64,000 bases of DNA from Cyclospora cayetanensis (GCF_002999335.1 NW_020312103.1:62001-126000), one strand, 5' to 3'; shown: positions 12,681 to 24,460, numbered from the stretch's first letter. Program-made: numbers and translations. Notes: generated by a model not told the origin, from the letters alone.

Positions 12681-13592
12681 TCACTTCACAACAGTTGCAT
12701 TGGGCCCAGAAGCTGCGGCATTTTCCCATTCACTGCCTCCCTTCCCTTGCTGGGGGGGGGCTGCCTTGCATGGAGCTCCTGCCGCAGGAGGGGCCTCTCC
12801 TTGCTGCTGCGGGGGCAGCAGCCCAAGCCGTTCCAGCCTGCTGCGAACGCTTTTGAACATAATACGTGGCTTGTAACGCAGCGGTTTTTGCGGCTCATCT
12901 GATACAGGAGTGCTTACCCTTGCAGCTAGCCCATATGGCTCAGCTACCGAGGAAGCAGCTGGTGGTGTGTGCTGTGCGGGGGTGGCCCCGCTGGGTGGAG
13001 TAGGGGAAGGAACTGTCTCTCCTCCTGTCTCCACACTACTGGGTTCAATGACGGCCAAATCACCCCCCACAAATGCTGTTCCACCCACCTCCACAGCAAT
13101 GCTGACAATTTTGCCCGAAATCTTCGCAGGGATATCCACAGATACTTTGTCTGTTTCCAAGACGCAGACAACGTCCTCTGCGTGCACCATAGACCCAGGC
13201 CCAAAGCGCCATTCCACCACTGTCCCTTCGGTGATGGAATCACCCAGGGGCGGAACTCGTAACACATGCATTGCTCCGGTGCCACTGCCGAAGCTCCGCA
13301 GGCTCAAATGTGCGGCGGACTGGCCCTTGGCTCTGCCACAGAGTCTGCGGTCGACTGCATATTCCATAGCCAGACAATTCCATTGAAGGGGTAGGTAAAA
13401 GGAATTCGTCCAGTTTAACGCTATCGGCTCTCCACTGCCATGGCCACCCCGTACTGCTGCTGTACCCGCTGCTTTGAAGCCGCTAGTGCCAAAACTGGCG
13501 GGGAGCCCCCTGACGTAAGACAGCCGTCGGCTGTAGCCTAGGTCCTTGTAAGACGCCGATAAGCGGCTAAGGCCGGAGCGTACGGTAGCCAT
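12681..13592 (-). CDS. Mitochondrial lipoyl-domain protein, 2-oxoglutarate dehydrogenase E2 (DLST)-like, catalytic domain not found
   Basis: The reading frame gives 303 aa from an ATG at 13592. Residues 1-45 are Arg/Ser-rich with no acidic residue except one Asp, as in a mitochondrial presequence. Residues about 108-183 are a complete lipoyl domain of the succinyltransferase type (VPPLGDSITEGTVVEW), with the lipoylated lysine at residue 149 in ETDKVSVD. A Pro/Ser/Thr hinge follows, then a short basic motif (YKPRIMFKSVRSRLERLG) and a low-complexity tail. The E2 acyltransferase domain is absent from the frame, and I see no exon for it within 2 kb downstream. The frame ends at AA|GTGAGT, an excellent splice donor, so translation may continue in an unidentified exon. 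It could be the front of a normal E2, a truncated gene, or a lipoyl-carrier/adaptor protein. Confidence 0.75.
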   Translation of the reverse strand: MATVRSGLSRLSASYKDLGYSRRLSYVRGLPASFGTSGFKAAGTAAVRGGHGSGEPIALNWTNSFYLPLQWNCLAMEYAVDRRLCGRAKGQSAAHLSLRSFGSGTGAMHVLRVPPLGDSITEGTVVEWRFGPGSMVHAEDVVCVLETDKVSVDIPAKISGKIVSIAVEVGGTAFVGGDLAVIEPSSVETGGETVPSPTPPSGATPAQHTPPAASSVAEPYGLAARVSTPVSDEPQKPLRYKPRIMFKSVRSRLERLGLLPPQQQGEAPPAAGAPCKAAPPQQGKGGSEWENAAASGPNATVVK

Positions 13593-15699
13593 CTATAGAA
13601 CCTTAGCTAGGGGAAGCGGGGGATGAGTGCAGGGGGACCACGAACAGTTCAAAGGTCCCAGGGCGCCTTTGAAGGCAATGAAGACTCACAGAACACCTTA
13701 TACGATAAGGTGCACTACAGCCTCGGGGTCAGCTAGCAGAAACGGCGCAGGCAAGGGCAGAATTCCCACCGTCCGTAAAGCTCCTTGTGGCAATGTGGCC
13801 AGCTGGGCAGTAAAGAGGGCATGCCCCTCCATGCGAAGCGATTTGACTGCTGAAATTACGCACATAATTCAGGAAAGTATGTTAATAAATGCCACAGTGT
13901 CTCCCAAAGGCTCTAACAAAACCAAACAATTCGGGTGAACAAGAAGCAACGACTATTGCAGCCCCAGCGGCCGCTGAACGAACCCTGGCACCCAGACACT
14001 TTAGGCTTCAATTAGGGAAAGAGCGATATGGAAATAACAGATATGAGAGATTTAGCGGATAACGGACTCCAGTAAGGAGAAACAAGACGAGGAAGGTCTC
14101 TATACGTTCCCACTCCGAGTCTAACGAACCTTCGTCGAGTTCAGCTTGACTTTTTCATTACTCGTTGCTCAATTAGGAGTATCAGCGGATTGCTAATCTG
14201 GAATACAGCAGGGGTCTGATTAAGAGGACAAATCCCCGCTGTCTCACTAGATACTATACAGGAAATTCCAAATAGCCCCTTTCTCTGCTCTTCTAGCGGG
14301 GTAAGCTACGCTTAAACCCATTCTAGTGCATTTGTAATGCTTGACTCAGAATAAGTAAAACGCTTATCCTTTGACATGTCTGCCCATGTGTCTCAGTTTT
14401 TGCAGAGGACTGTCTGTTGGATACAACCACATGCAATACTGTGTGAGTGTACTTTACATGCTCAGTGCTACTTTCTACCAATACTCGAAGATCCCACAGG
14501 GTGCAGCAACGCGCATCCTAGCGGTCCCTCTTTCCTCAGGTCAAGAACACTGAGTGTCATGGGCAAGAGAAGGGCGGTGCTCTTCTGGGAAGCGCAATAA
14601 GATTCCATTATCGTTGAATCGGGTTAGGAGTTGAATGGCTCGCTGAGGAGGCATCCGATTCAGCTGTTCGCCGTTCAGCGACCAGTTTTGAATATAATGG
14701 GATGTACTAGCTTCCTATAACGTTTGCCTGTTGTTTATTAAGCCAGTTATTTACTCAGTAATCTGAATTTTTTGAAAGCAAAATTTTGCAAACCCTCTGG
14801 TGATGAAAGCTGCATTTGGTGGAAGGCCTGTCGGGGAGGCAGCGGCCGACTTTTAAGCTAATTTAAGCGCAGTAGCTCCGCTTGTGGTTAGAAGGCATTT
14901 TTGTAAGCTTATGAAAGGTTTTGAATGTGTCAATAAGCTCATGTCTATCAAAAACCTACGGCGGACATAAGGAAGGGTGATTACTCAAAGACTTCATTTG
15001 TCGCCAAAGATGTACCTTGCTTTATCCCTCATGACGAAGAAAAACGAGCAGTACTCGAAGCACATTCGTGGAATGACAAGCACGCAATGATTGCATATCC
15101 ATCTGGGAGGAAATCGTCGGCCTGCAGAAATTTCCACACCTCAAGCCATCATGCGAATCCTGACCTATAAGTGTATTTTGAGTTCTGCACAACACCAAGT
15201 TCGGTGGGAATTAAGAGCGATGCAGTAGGGGATACTAAAATTGGATTAGTCCATCAATTGGTATGAAGCAATTATCCGCATGAGCCACGGCATAGACGAA
15301 GAACTGCTGCATCGGAGGTTTATCTTAGTCATCCTTTAAGCGTTAAGCCAAGTGGTCCCAGGATGTACAGCAAATCAGCGCGGAAACAACGCACCGGTAA
15401 AGTGTCCGCAAATAATGGATTGCATCCGGTCTCAAGCACATTAGCCGTTGTGAGGCAAGCAATGGAATGTGAAAGCATGCAATGTTTGCTGTCAATGTGA
15501 ATAGTTCTTTTGGGGATTATGCTTTACGGTTTCATGAAGCAAGCCAGCTCCGGGAAAATTCAAATTGATCAAGGCATGCCCTCTACGTTTAAGCAATCTC
15601 AAGGGTATTTAAAAGCTGAATGGACTTGCATTTATATACGAAGAAATGCAATCCCGGATCAGCCCAGATCAATACTCCTTTTATTGTTTTCCTCAGGAA
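13593..15699. other. Gene-poor stretch upstream of a retroelement remnant
   Basis: Only short, unrecognisable ORFs and many stops. The right part may contain further decayed retroelement sequence, but I could not identify reverse transcriptase motifs in it. Confidence 0.3.
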
Positions 15700-17440
15700 C
15701 ATGCGGCCTATTCCTTGGACACAGAGGGCATAGTTTTCCGTAGCAAGGACACTTGTTGGCCGCCTTTCAATGCCTCCAGATCTTGTGCTGCTGGATTAAT
15801 GAAGCTTTATCTTCATTAAAACTGATTCCAGTCCCTGAGCTTTTGGTCCTATTTTCTGCCAACAGCACACGGGTTTCCGAAGACACCAAATTTTCGCTTG
15901 TTATTCGTATTGCTTCACCGAAACCGAGCAGTGGTTTCCATTGCAGGAAATGATATTCTATGCGGTGAAAGGGAGCGTGAAACATGTCAGCACCACTGAT
16001 ATGGGCGACACTTACTCTGCAGGCGAACTACCAGTCGTTGATGTACCCTAAGAGAGGACTTCATACCTTTGATAAACCTAGAATTCAGAGCTGGTCTCTG
16101 CACCTCTTGCAGTAAGTTTTTTCGGCGAAGTATATTAAGGGCGTTACCGACATGGTCGCTGATGCGCTCTCGCGACACCCAAGCGACAGGTGATCATCTA
16201 ACACAACCGCTCTTTTTTTCGACAATTCAGAATCTTTATCGAATTTGTGTGTGTCTTATGCTTTCGACGCATTTACATACGCTATTAGTACCAAAATTCG
16301 GGTTGGCGAATAGGTGAACCACTACCAGGTTGAGCGTGGCACGATCTAGTTCAAACAAAACAGGAACTCCAACGCTTGTATACTGCGACTTTACTTCGCA
16401 GTGCCGTGTGAAGCAAAGGACATGATCACGCCTTTCTGATAATGTTCAGATTTGCTTTACAGTGAAAAACCTCGCAACGTCGTCTTGGTGGTCCGAGATG
16501 CATCCCACGGCAGAGGAGTATGCACTGTCATGCCCAGACTGTCCGCAACTAAAACTGTGTTGTTCTCCCAAGCCCGTATTTGTGCAACCATGTGGAATGA
16601 TTTGGAGTGATTTGAATGTGAAGCTGGCTGCTGTGTGTTAGGATAGCATCACGTCGCTGCCAATACTCACCAAACATGCTTATCCATTCCCTTGCTCCAG
16701 CTGTCACGGCTCAGGAAATGGACTCATATCTGAAAGCTTTATGAACTCGCCAGGAGTATCATTGCGGATAGGATTGCGTGGCTTTAAGCGTATCCTGGCA
16801 CGCCTGTATGACCTGCCCACACATTGACCATTTTATGACCACTGCGAACCAACAGAACGCAGGTGGACAGATAGAAGTCACCAAACCCGCTCTTCCGCAG
16901 TATCTACTACTCTATGTTCACGAAAAGATTGATTAAATTGCTTTCCTTCCTCCTCTGCTGAATCGTGTCACAGTACAACAGTACACTCATCTACCCATTG
17001 AACCCTCGCATTCCTGGTTAATACCAGAATGCCCAATTCCCATCCGGGTCAGGGGACGTGGTAGTCCGAGGTCAGCACCACTTGGCAGCGCAGGGGCTCA
17101 CGGAAAAAATGGCAAATGCACAAGAATGTATGCGCAAAAATTCAGGGTAGACGAGCACGGAATTATGATTAGCAACTATGTGCTCTGTGTTCCGAGTCTG
17201 GATATCTGGTTCGTGGATTGACAGGCTTTGTGAGCTGCACCGTGCGACCAACGAAGGCGTTGGCGACCACGTGGATTTAACCATCTGTGGTCCTCTCACG
17301 AATCAATGCTCTTTCTCAGTCTATCTATTGCCCTTGAAGCTCGAGGCCCCACAGACCTACCAATATTGGCTTCATAGAGAAGTATCAACAATGCCCGAAT
17401 CCTTCAGGAAATTCGCCGCGCCGGCCGGAATGTAACCCAT
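15700..17440 (+). mobile_element. Decayed Ty3/gypsy (chromovirus-like) LTR retrotransposon pol fragment
   Basis: Pieces of a Ty3/gypsy polyprotein lie in the correct order but in shifting frames with stops. About 15711 encodes FLGH as in the reverse transcriptase. About 15772-15900 resembles the RT-RNase H connector (WINEALSSLKLIPVPELLV). About 16024-16190 is the RNase H end, with NYQSL and KYIKGVTDMVADALSRHPSD, matching the family's VADALSR signature. About 16478-16560 resembles the integrase zinc finger (WWSEMHPTAEEYALSCPDCP). About 16845-16885 gives TTANQQNAGGQIEV, matching the end of the integrase core. About 17105-17140 gives MANAQECMRKNSG, matching the AQERMKxYAD segment after the core. 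Stops and frameshifts show it is dead. No LTR pair was identified. Confidence 0.85.
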
Positions 17441-19422
17441 GTGGAAGCAGAGTATACTCAGGGAGCCGCAGGGGTGCCTGGAGTAAAGCAGCGAGTGTCC
17501 AGGACACACTCGACGAGTGTCTCTAGTGAAATGCATTGGGGAAAGCCGATCTCAGCACTTGAAGGAAGAGCACCTGCAGGCCCCGCTGCCTGTGGAAAAA
17601 CTCTGCTCTCTGTTTAATTCACAGCGCTATTCGCCATGCATGGTATTCCTTGCGTTTCTTGGCAGTCGTCCTTCCCCAGCGCGTACTCTTCGTGAACAAA
17701 CTATTTTTTGTGTATGTGTATTGGTTCAGAAGTTGTCATTTTTTGGAAAGGTGTCCCCTGCCCTCAATTTTCTGCACAGCCACTCTTAGGTATATCGTCT
17801 TTACATCCCTCTTAGGTCTCAGTTCCGACTTTTGAAGTCGACTACGTGCAAGTACCGGCTGAAGTTGCATGCAGGGATCGCCCTATGGGGTTCACAGGCA
17901 CTGCTGAACTAGTGTGAATTTTAGTAGCCTTTGCACACTTTACTTGTCTTGTGTTTTCGTTTGGCACGAAGTTCATGCACTTTAGCGCTTTGAGTAGATC
18001 GAGCCATAGTGATTTTGCGGGGGTGTTGGCTTGGCTCATCGTTCGTTTTAGGTTGTTGTGCGTTCGCCTTTTCAGTCTATCTCTGTATAGCGTTTGATAT
18101 ACACTTTGCCTCTCCTGAATGCACTGTTTTTGCGCTTTACATTCCTTGGATGGTGGCGACAGGGCCTGAAGTTTGCCTCGACGTAGAGGTACGGAGCACG
18201 TGCGCTTACCTCCCGAAATGCTGGGGAAGAGATAGTAGGCTGAGATTCACTCGTATGGTCTCTCTTGCAATAGTTGTATTTAACCGGAACTAGTTTATGG
18301 TCAAGACCTTACTAATCACCTCGTCGGTATAACCTATCAATTGCGGCGCACTTTCTGATTGACATAGTAAGACGCTATGTTGTGTGAGTATGCGTCAGAG
18401 GGTATGTGTAGCTACCTGCCAATGCTCGGAGGGTTTCAGTATGCAGCTACACGCACCCTCAACATCTCTCCCACCTTTAGGGAACTCTGAGAGGCGCAGA
18501 CCAGGGAAGGTAGAAGTTCCTTCGAGAACCACGAAATAGCTTTCTGTCATCTATGCATTGGGCCGGATGTTAGCGCTTCCCCACAGAGACATTAGATGGA
18601 ACATAGCAATCACCACTGCAACGTAACTGCGATTTTCGTCGTTCATGAGGTGGCATCCCAAAAGCCTACGGGTTTTGTCCGACGCCAAGCTAGTGTACGC
18701 CTCTTTCATTGACTGTAACAACAGCATATCTTGAGAATATTCTGAATTATGCATTTTCATGCGAATATAGGGTAACCTAACACTTCGAACTACCACCCTG
18801 ATATAAAACTACAGTAGCGAGCCACTCCCAGCACTATACAGAATAACAACGTTGCGCGTGACCACAAACTTTGAATGCAAAGAGCAATCGTCTAGCGTGA
18901 CGTTCGCCGCGCATCTGGGGCCTTAAACAAATGGTTGTGTCCCGTGAGGTGCGTGCCGGTGCCCTCACGAAACTACTTAAATTGACGGGGCAAACAAACA
19001 TGCGGACCCCCCTCTGCGAAAAGCACATAGTATGGAAAAATACAAAGGTGGGAATCAAATAATCAAAAACCAAGAAACGGAACAAAGCCCGTCCTCTGCC
19101 ATGAGAGCGGTGGATCCCAAGAAGACGAGGAAATACTCCTATTGCCTCAATCTTCTTGATAGAGCATGTATCAGCATAGCAAGAAACCTTGCTGCCACCC
19201 CTACTCTTCTCCGCGTGTATAAACGTCTTGTGCCACTTCTCCGTTGAGATGTTCTGAATTCGATGAGCACCACAATGCATCGACACTTCTAGCATAAGAT
19301 GCGGCCTCCCGACCGTACCATTTGTTCTCCTGGAGTCCTTATATTACTTGTTTCGCTTTCAGGCAAAGCTGGCATGCGTTGGTAGCATGCTGAATGCAGT
19401 GGTAGAAGTCAGGACAGAAAGT
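17441..19422. other. Gene-poor stretch
   Basis: No convincing coding sequence. A 153-codon minus ORF at 18834-19295 has no family features. One copy of a diverged repeat lies at about 18447-18600. Confidence 0.3.
18447..18600 (+). repeat. Diverged dispersed repeat, copy 1
   Basis: This segment shares ordered blocks with 21127-21280 in the same orientation: a CTACxxGCACCCT block, a GGAACTCTGAG block followed by GGCG..AGG..AAGGGAA-like sequence, and a final CACAGAGA..TTAGATG block. Block spacing is similar in both. The identity is partial, so this is an old duplication or two members of a dispersed family. Confidence 0.5.
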
Positions 19423-20022
19423 TTAGTCCATCGGCTGGTCCATAGCCTGCTCTGCGAGCTGCAGGGCCTTGGTGGCTAACCAAATGGCTATGAGGACCTG
19501 AGAGATCTTTGCCACAACGCCGAAAAGGAAGAAGGAGACGAGCAATACGGCAGCAACCAAAAGAACTTTAGACAGTCTGGGTTTCCGAAAGAAGTCCAAA
19601 AATACTTGCTGCATGGAGCCCTTGTTTTGGTTAAATTGATACTTCCCAAGATGAAACCCTCTCTGTTCTTCAGCAGAAGTGCCTTCGGCGTCCACAGGTA
19701 AATCCGATAAAGAAAGTTGATGCGCTGGCAGACCCGCAGGCACTTGTGAATGCACCTGATGTGGCATAGAGGAGGGCATGGAAGAAGCCGGGGTTCGATG
19801 CGCACCCATCGGTTCGAATGTTGTCTTCAAGGGAGCCTCGTACACCAGAGGCCAGGTATCATAGGCCTGCTGTTGCAACCCACTGGATCCCCACACGGTC
19901 ACTCCAGGTGTGTCCCAGTAGCTCCCAACGGCTGCTGCATCAACTGAAAGTTGAGCGAAGAACAGCGAAACCACCCAGGCAAAGCCTGACCTCCCTTCAA
20001 GCCACCTGATCGTCCCGAACAT
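19423..20022 (-). CDS. Secretory/membrane protein with signal peptide and C-terminal hydrophobic segments, function unknown
   Basis: A single uninterrupted 199-codon frame. Residues about 13-31 (GFAWVVSLFFAQLSVDAAAV) look like a signal peptide. The middle is polar, rich in Pro, Ser, Gln and His, with no recognisable domain. Near the C-terminus a strong membrane segment (KVLLVAAVLLVSFFLFGVVA) is followed by a second amphipathic or membrane stretch (ISQVLIAIWLATKALQL) and a short acidic tail. This layout suits small coccidian dense-granule or parasitophorous-vacuole proteins, but that is inference from architecture only. It stands alone between two gene-poor stretches. Confidence 0.6.
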   Translation of the reverse strand: MFGTIRWLEGRSGFAWVVSLFFAQLSVDAAAVGSYWDTPGVTVWGSSGLQQQAYDTWPLVYEAPLKTTFEPMGAHRTPASSMPSSMPHQVHSQVPAGLPAHQLSLSDLPVDAEGTSAEEQRGFHLGKYQFNQNKGSMQQVFLDFFRKPRLSKVLLVAAVLLVSFFLFGVVAKISQVLIAIWLATKALQLAEQAMDQPMD

Positions 20023-23000
20023 GTTGAATGGTCAGTGGCGCCGCCTAAAACTTCGTTGGGGTGAATGTAAAACCGCGGGAAGCTAACTCGAAAGCCTCTC
20101 CAAAATATTGCTCATGCTACTGCAGAGCAGCGAATGAAGCACAAATTAACACAATTGCCCTTCCTACCGACTCGGGACCGTGCGAGAAGTTCTCCTGCTA
20201 CATGACTGTTCCTTACACCTGCTCTCCACTTGAGCCAAGCCTTCCCGCGTTCTGGTTGCGGCGAAGGCAAATAAACAGAGCTCGGTGGAATGATTGTTGC
20301 AACAAACAAACCATAGGTATTGTAATAACAAAACTTTTCAGAAACCAAAATGAAAACCACTCGGAAAAAAGTGGCACTTAAGCAGCTCCTCCAACGGCAC
20401 AAGGATCGCGCAGGAGAGCCCTGATGCTAGGTCATGCGGCAAACGGCCTACGGAGGACAGATCGTGTGCTATTCACACACCAGGAGTGCTGTTTTTACAA
20501 TTGGTGCAAAATATTAGCAGGCTAAGTCACAAATAAGAAGCCGATGAACTCTTTTTTACTAGAAAGGCAGTAGCAATCTAATACGAACTCACCCCGTCGA
20601 ACGCGCAGCGAGACGCATGCAGTGCAGCTGCAAGAACTAGGACAGCTTCTCTCCTTAGAATACCCCCTGGAAATGCACTCAAGGTGGCAGGGTGCCGTGA
20701 TGAGAGCAATGCAATCGCTTGCTGAGTCGGCCGCGGAGAATTACTACAAGAGGAACCGGACATCGTGTGGTACACTAAGAGGGATGGTATTGTGCTACGG
20801 CTAAACTGCTACCCTATACTATGTTTTATTGCTAAACCTAGAATGAGCTGACCGCACGCTTTGGGTGTGCTTGAATATACAGGGTATACATCGTGAAGCT
20901 GGGCAATGCGCTTTAGGGGTAACCCTCCACTCTCTCTGCTCTATAAGGAAGCACTTTATTAGCCCTAACTCCGATGCATAACTTAAATCAAGCCTCGACC
21001 TGCCTTCTAAAAGGCTTCCTCTTCATTTCTGTGCGCTGGCATGTTTTATTTATTGCAGAGCAGGGATGGCTCGGAACAACTTGACGCAAGGTTGTGTACG
21101 TGTTTGCCAGAATGTCATAAGGTGCACCTACGAGCACCCTAACTAGACCTCACCCCTAATATCAGGAACTCTGAGGCGCCAGGACAAGGGAAACGGGCAG
21201 CTCTTTGAGGTACACTAAACAACTTCAATTTGTATTAGGACAGAGGCTCAAGTTTCTCCCTACAGAGATCTTAGATGAAGCGTTCCAGCCAGAATTCATG
21301 GACAATGCTGCTCCCTCTGAAAGCATTCCGAGCATTCACAGCTCGTTGCAGAGAATAGCAATCTTTTAAGTACAAACAAACAAATTAACCGACTCCTCGC
21401 GTGTAGAGGTCACTAAATGTACTCTGCAAAAAGCTACTAGAACAGAGCTCCCGAAATCCACCGTAAATTACTCAAAACAACTTCTCCTATTGTGGCTCGA
21501 CCCAACAAATTTTATGGTACAGCTTGAATACCGTGGAGCTGCGTTATGCCCCATCAGGCTTTTGCCATAAAGGGGTGGCAGTACATACTATAATCAAAGG
21601 ATTGCCTTGATTAGGTTGCAATAAGTAGACTGATAAAGCTAACGCAGCTCCCTCACGTGGGTTAGCTTAGTTTATACTGCTCCGATTTCCTCGGCATAAG
21701 GGAAACAATGTGGATGAGAAGTGAATAGGACTGCAGAAAGACTACCTTATACGAAAGCGTGACCAGCGCCAAGTTTTCTTGAAGTAAGCTTCCCCCAGAT
21801 GCTGCCAAAGGCTAAAGGCTGCGTGCGCTACGCCATTCGTAAATCTAAGTGCAACACTGTAATGCGCCTGAGCTACGCGCACTATATTCCAAATCCAGGA
21901 CTAGCCATGATGTAATGTTGCTTCGCCGGTAAGCATTAGCTGTATGCCATAGTGATAAGGAATCACAAAGCAATATGGGCGGCGTTCAAAATCACGTGTT
22001 CTGTTACAAGGTCAATTTTGAAGTCAAAAAAAGTGCACCACTCTGCGCTGCCGCTGAGCATACTCTCCTGTAAGCGGTTCAAAAATGCATTCGAGCCGCT
22101 AGCACCTCATCGTTGTGCACCGGGCCCGACAAAGGGATGCAAACTGCATATGTGTAACCACATTTCGTCGTGTATATGGCTCAAAGACGATTTCTACTTC
22201 TGTAAGCGATCGAGGCCATGCTTCCGAGTTTGGATGGACCAGCCATCCCCGCCGCTGCGGCTGGGTTTCCCTTGGCACTTCACTGTTGGGGCAGAGCCAT
22301 CGTCCATTTTCAGCTACTGTAGCCAGCAAAGCGTTGCTTTCGAGTATAACTGGACTTCGGCCAGGTACGACACCGCGTACGCGCGCCTGCATACCGAACC
22401 CGGGTGCTGGGGAATCTCGTGGTGCTGCACATGTAACTGCGACACCACTTCGCCCGATCGCACCGTTCCATGAGGCGTCCGACCTGCAGCTCGTTAGCGC
22501 TGCTGTAGCGCCTCCCACATCACATTCTTCGTCCTTGGTTGATCAATGTCTGCACGCCACTCCAAATCCACGCCAATTCCACCTGGTGCCCGTTTGGCGC
22601 CACCTTGTCCATCCTGAGTGGCATCTAAATAGGAATACTAGAACAGGGAACGACTGCCCGTTAACGCCAATGCACTGAAGCCTGGGAAGGGCATATGCGC
22701 TGGTGGGAACCACGGCAGCAGCAGTGCTGGAAACAGAAGCCCCATCTATTAGCCCGGCCAACGCTGGGGCTTTCAAAGGCTCAGAAGCGCCACTTCAGCT
22801 ACTTTAGATCTCACAGATGCCTGTCATATTGCTGCTCTGTCGTCCTACACTTGCGAGAAGGCTGAGGCTCGCTGAGGGTTCCGGGATGCCAGAAGCAGTG
22901 TCAGTTGGGTGGCATTTGGCGTTGGATGCCCCGTGCCATCGTCGGAAAGCACTCGGTTGCACTTTCAGAGCTCCTATTCAAAAAATCTGTGTGCTAGAAA

Positions 23001-23152
23001 AATCGTACCGTTCTTTTTCATTGAAAATGAGTAACGTAGTGAAAGTTTCAAAACATCGAAGCACGGGGAGGTCGCTAGCACGAAGATAGCGAAACAGTGT
23101 TGTCCCTCCTCCCTGCGGCTAAAGTCCCTTTGTCTTGTACCGCATATAAACT
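20023..23152. other. Gene-poor stretch
   Basis: At about 21950-22680 three long ORFs overlap in different frames and strands (173, 187 and 139 codons), and none is recognisable. Such mutual overlap suggests chance open frames in GC-rich DNA. The second copy of the diverged repeat lies at 21127-21280. Confidence 0.3.
21127..21280 (+). repeat. Diverged dispersed repeat, copy 2
   Basis: Partner of 18447-18600; the same ordered sequence blocks in direct orientation, about 2.7 kb apart. Confidence 0.5.
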
Positions 23153-24460
23153 CTATGACTTTGCGCTCGCCCTGCGTGCAGCTTTGCGCTTCTGTCTCAA
23201 GTCTTTTCTCATCTGTTCGAGGTTCTCTACAGGGGTGTAGTCTCGCTTACTGAAAGCTGGCTGCAGCTCTGGAGTCACCTGAGTCAAGGCACAGCAAACG
23301 CACTCATAGGACTTGAGGGATATCCCCCTATACAAAATACGAGTAGATGCTGCTCAGGGTTGCGAGAGAAGGAGCCCATTCCTCAAACGGGCCGACCACT
23401 TGAGAAAATGGCACGGTGAGGGTGCGGCACGAGAACAAAGTACTGACTACAAAGAGCATTACCTCAATGCCCATCGCTTTGGCGGAGCCAATAAGAGATC
23501 GACAAATCCCCTGAAGGGACACTCCAATGAGGGGCCAGTCCATGCTCTTGCATTTGGCGATGTGGTAGATCTGCGTGCGCAGTTACCCCAAACAATTCAC
23601 CTTCTGCTGCAACCGCTGAAGTTGGTAAACTGCTTATTTGCACACATGCGCCCGCCGCCCTACCACACCCAGCGAAAAGGAAGTGGGATGCAGAGGTACA
23701 GCTGACGGGAAAATAACACCGACCCCACCTCCTTCAGAGTCACATTGCCGACCACCTGCTTCCCCGCCTGTTCGCTGCCCATAGGACACCGCGCCGTGCG
23801 CAGAAGGAACCAGGTGCTGCTGGGGGCCCTCAAGCTAAATTTGAATGTTCTGAAGCACAGCAATAAAAATGTGTGCGTGCTCTGGACGGAACCCGAAAAA
23901 CCACGGAGACACGCGTACGATACAGAACAACAAGAAAGTTCGCGGTGTAAGCCCTGAGGAGAGATCCAACACTCACCTGTCTGGATTTGGCACAATGGTA
24001 ACCTGCACAGGAACATCAGGGCGCACCTTGGCAGTACGGGCGTTAAATTCCTTGCAGAAGGCCATCATGTTGATTCCTAAAATCGCAAACAGGCGCGGAT
24101 AGCCAATGCATGGCTTGTTCCCCACACAAGGCCCTGTGGTGTCGCACGTGCGCCTTCTAAGCGACATAAACTGTCCAGGCACCAAACCGCTCGAACATGT
24201 CAACCTGAAGAGGCTGCGGATGAATGCAACTTGGCTCAGCCGAGTGGCACACGAGCCGTTATTCTGGGGGAACGCGCAAAGCAAGTCACGGCGGCTACCA
24301 ATTTTGATTCATTACGGTAATCGCAAGCAAAGACTACGCATGCCAATAAAACGTGCGAATACTCACCCAAAGGGCCCAGGGTCTGGCCAATCGAAGGCGA
24401 TGGCTTGGCATTTGCTGCTGGAACGATCAAACGGAACCTGCCCAAGTTGCTGCTCATCAC
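23153..24460 (-). CDS. MRPL11: Mitochondrial large-subunit ribosomal protein L11 (uL11m), five exons
   Basis: Minus-strand exons 24460-24367, 24076-23977, 23849-23729, 23570-23463 and 23278-23153 join in consistent phase (1, 2, 0, 0) and give about 182 aa. The product follows the L11 fold from end to end. The N-terminal domain has FRLIVPAANAKPSPSIGQTL and INMMAFCKEFNARTAKV, then NPDRTFKFSLRAPSSTWFLL. The rRNA-binding C-terminal domain has GKQVVGNVTLKEIYHIAKCK and SLQGICRSLIGSAKAMGIEV. FCKEFN and DRTF match the mitochondrial form. L11 binds the GTPase-associated centre of the large rRNA. A basic C-terminal extension (RKDLRQKRKAARRASAKS) goes beyond the bacterial protein. No long presequence is visible; an upstream exon is possible. 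Donors include G|GTGAGT, AG|GTGAGT and GAG|GTAATG. Confidence 0.92.

Noticed and set aside
12910..13386. 158-codon plus-strand ORF
   Set aside because: Antisense shadow of the lipoyl-domain gene, whose minus-strand frame has a clear domain.
21952..22678. Three overlapping ORFs (173, 187 and 139 codons)
   Set aside because: Mutually overlapping on both strands, none with recognisable motifs; I also looked for retroelement protease motifs and did not find a DTG/DSG.
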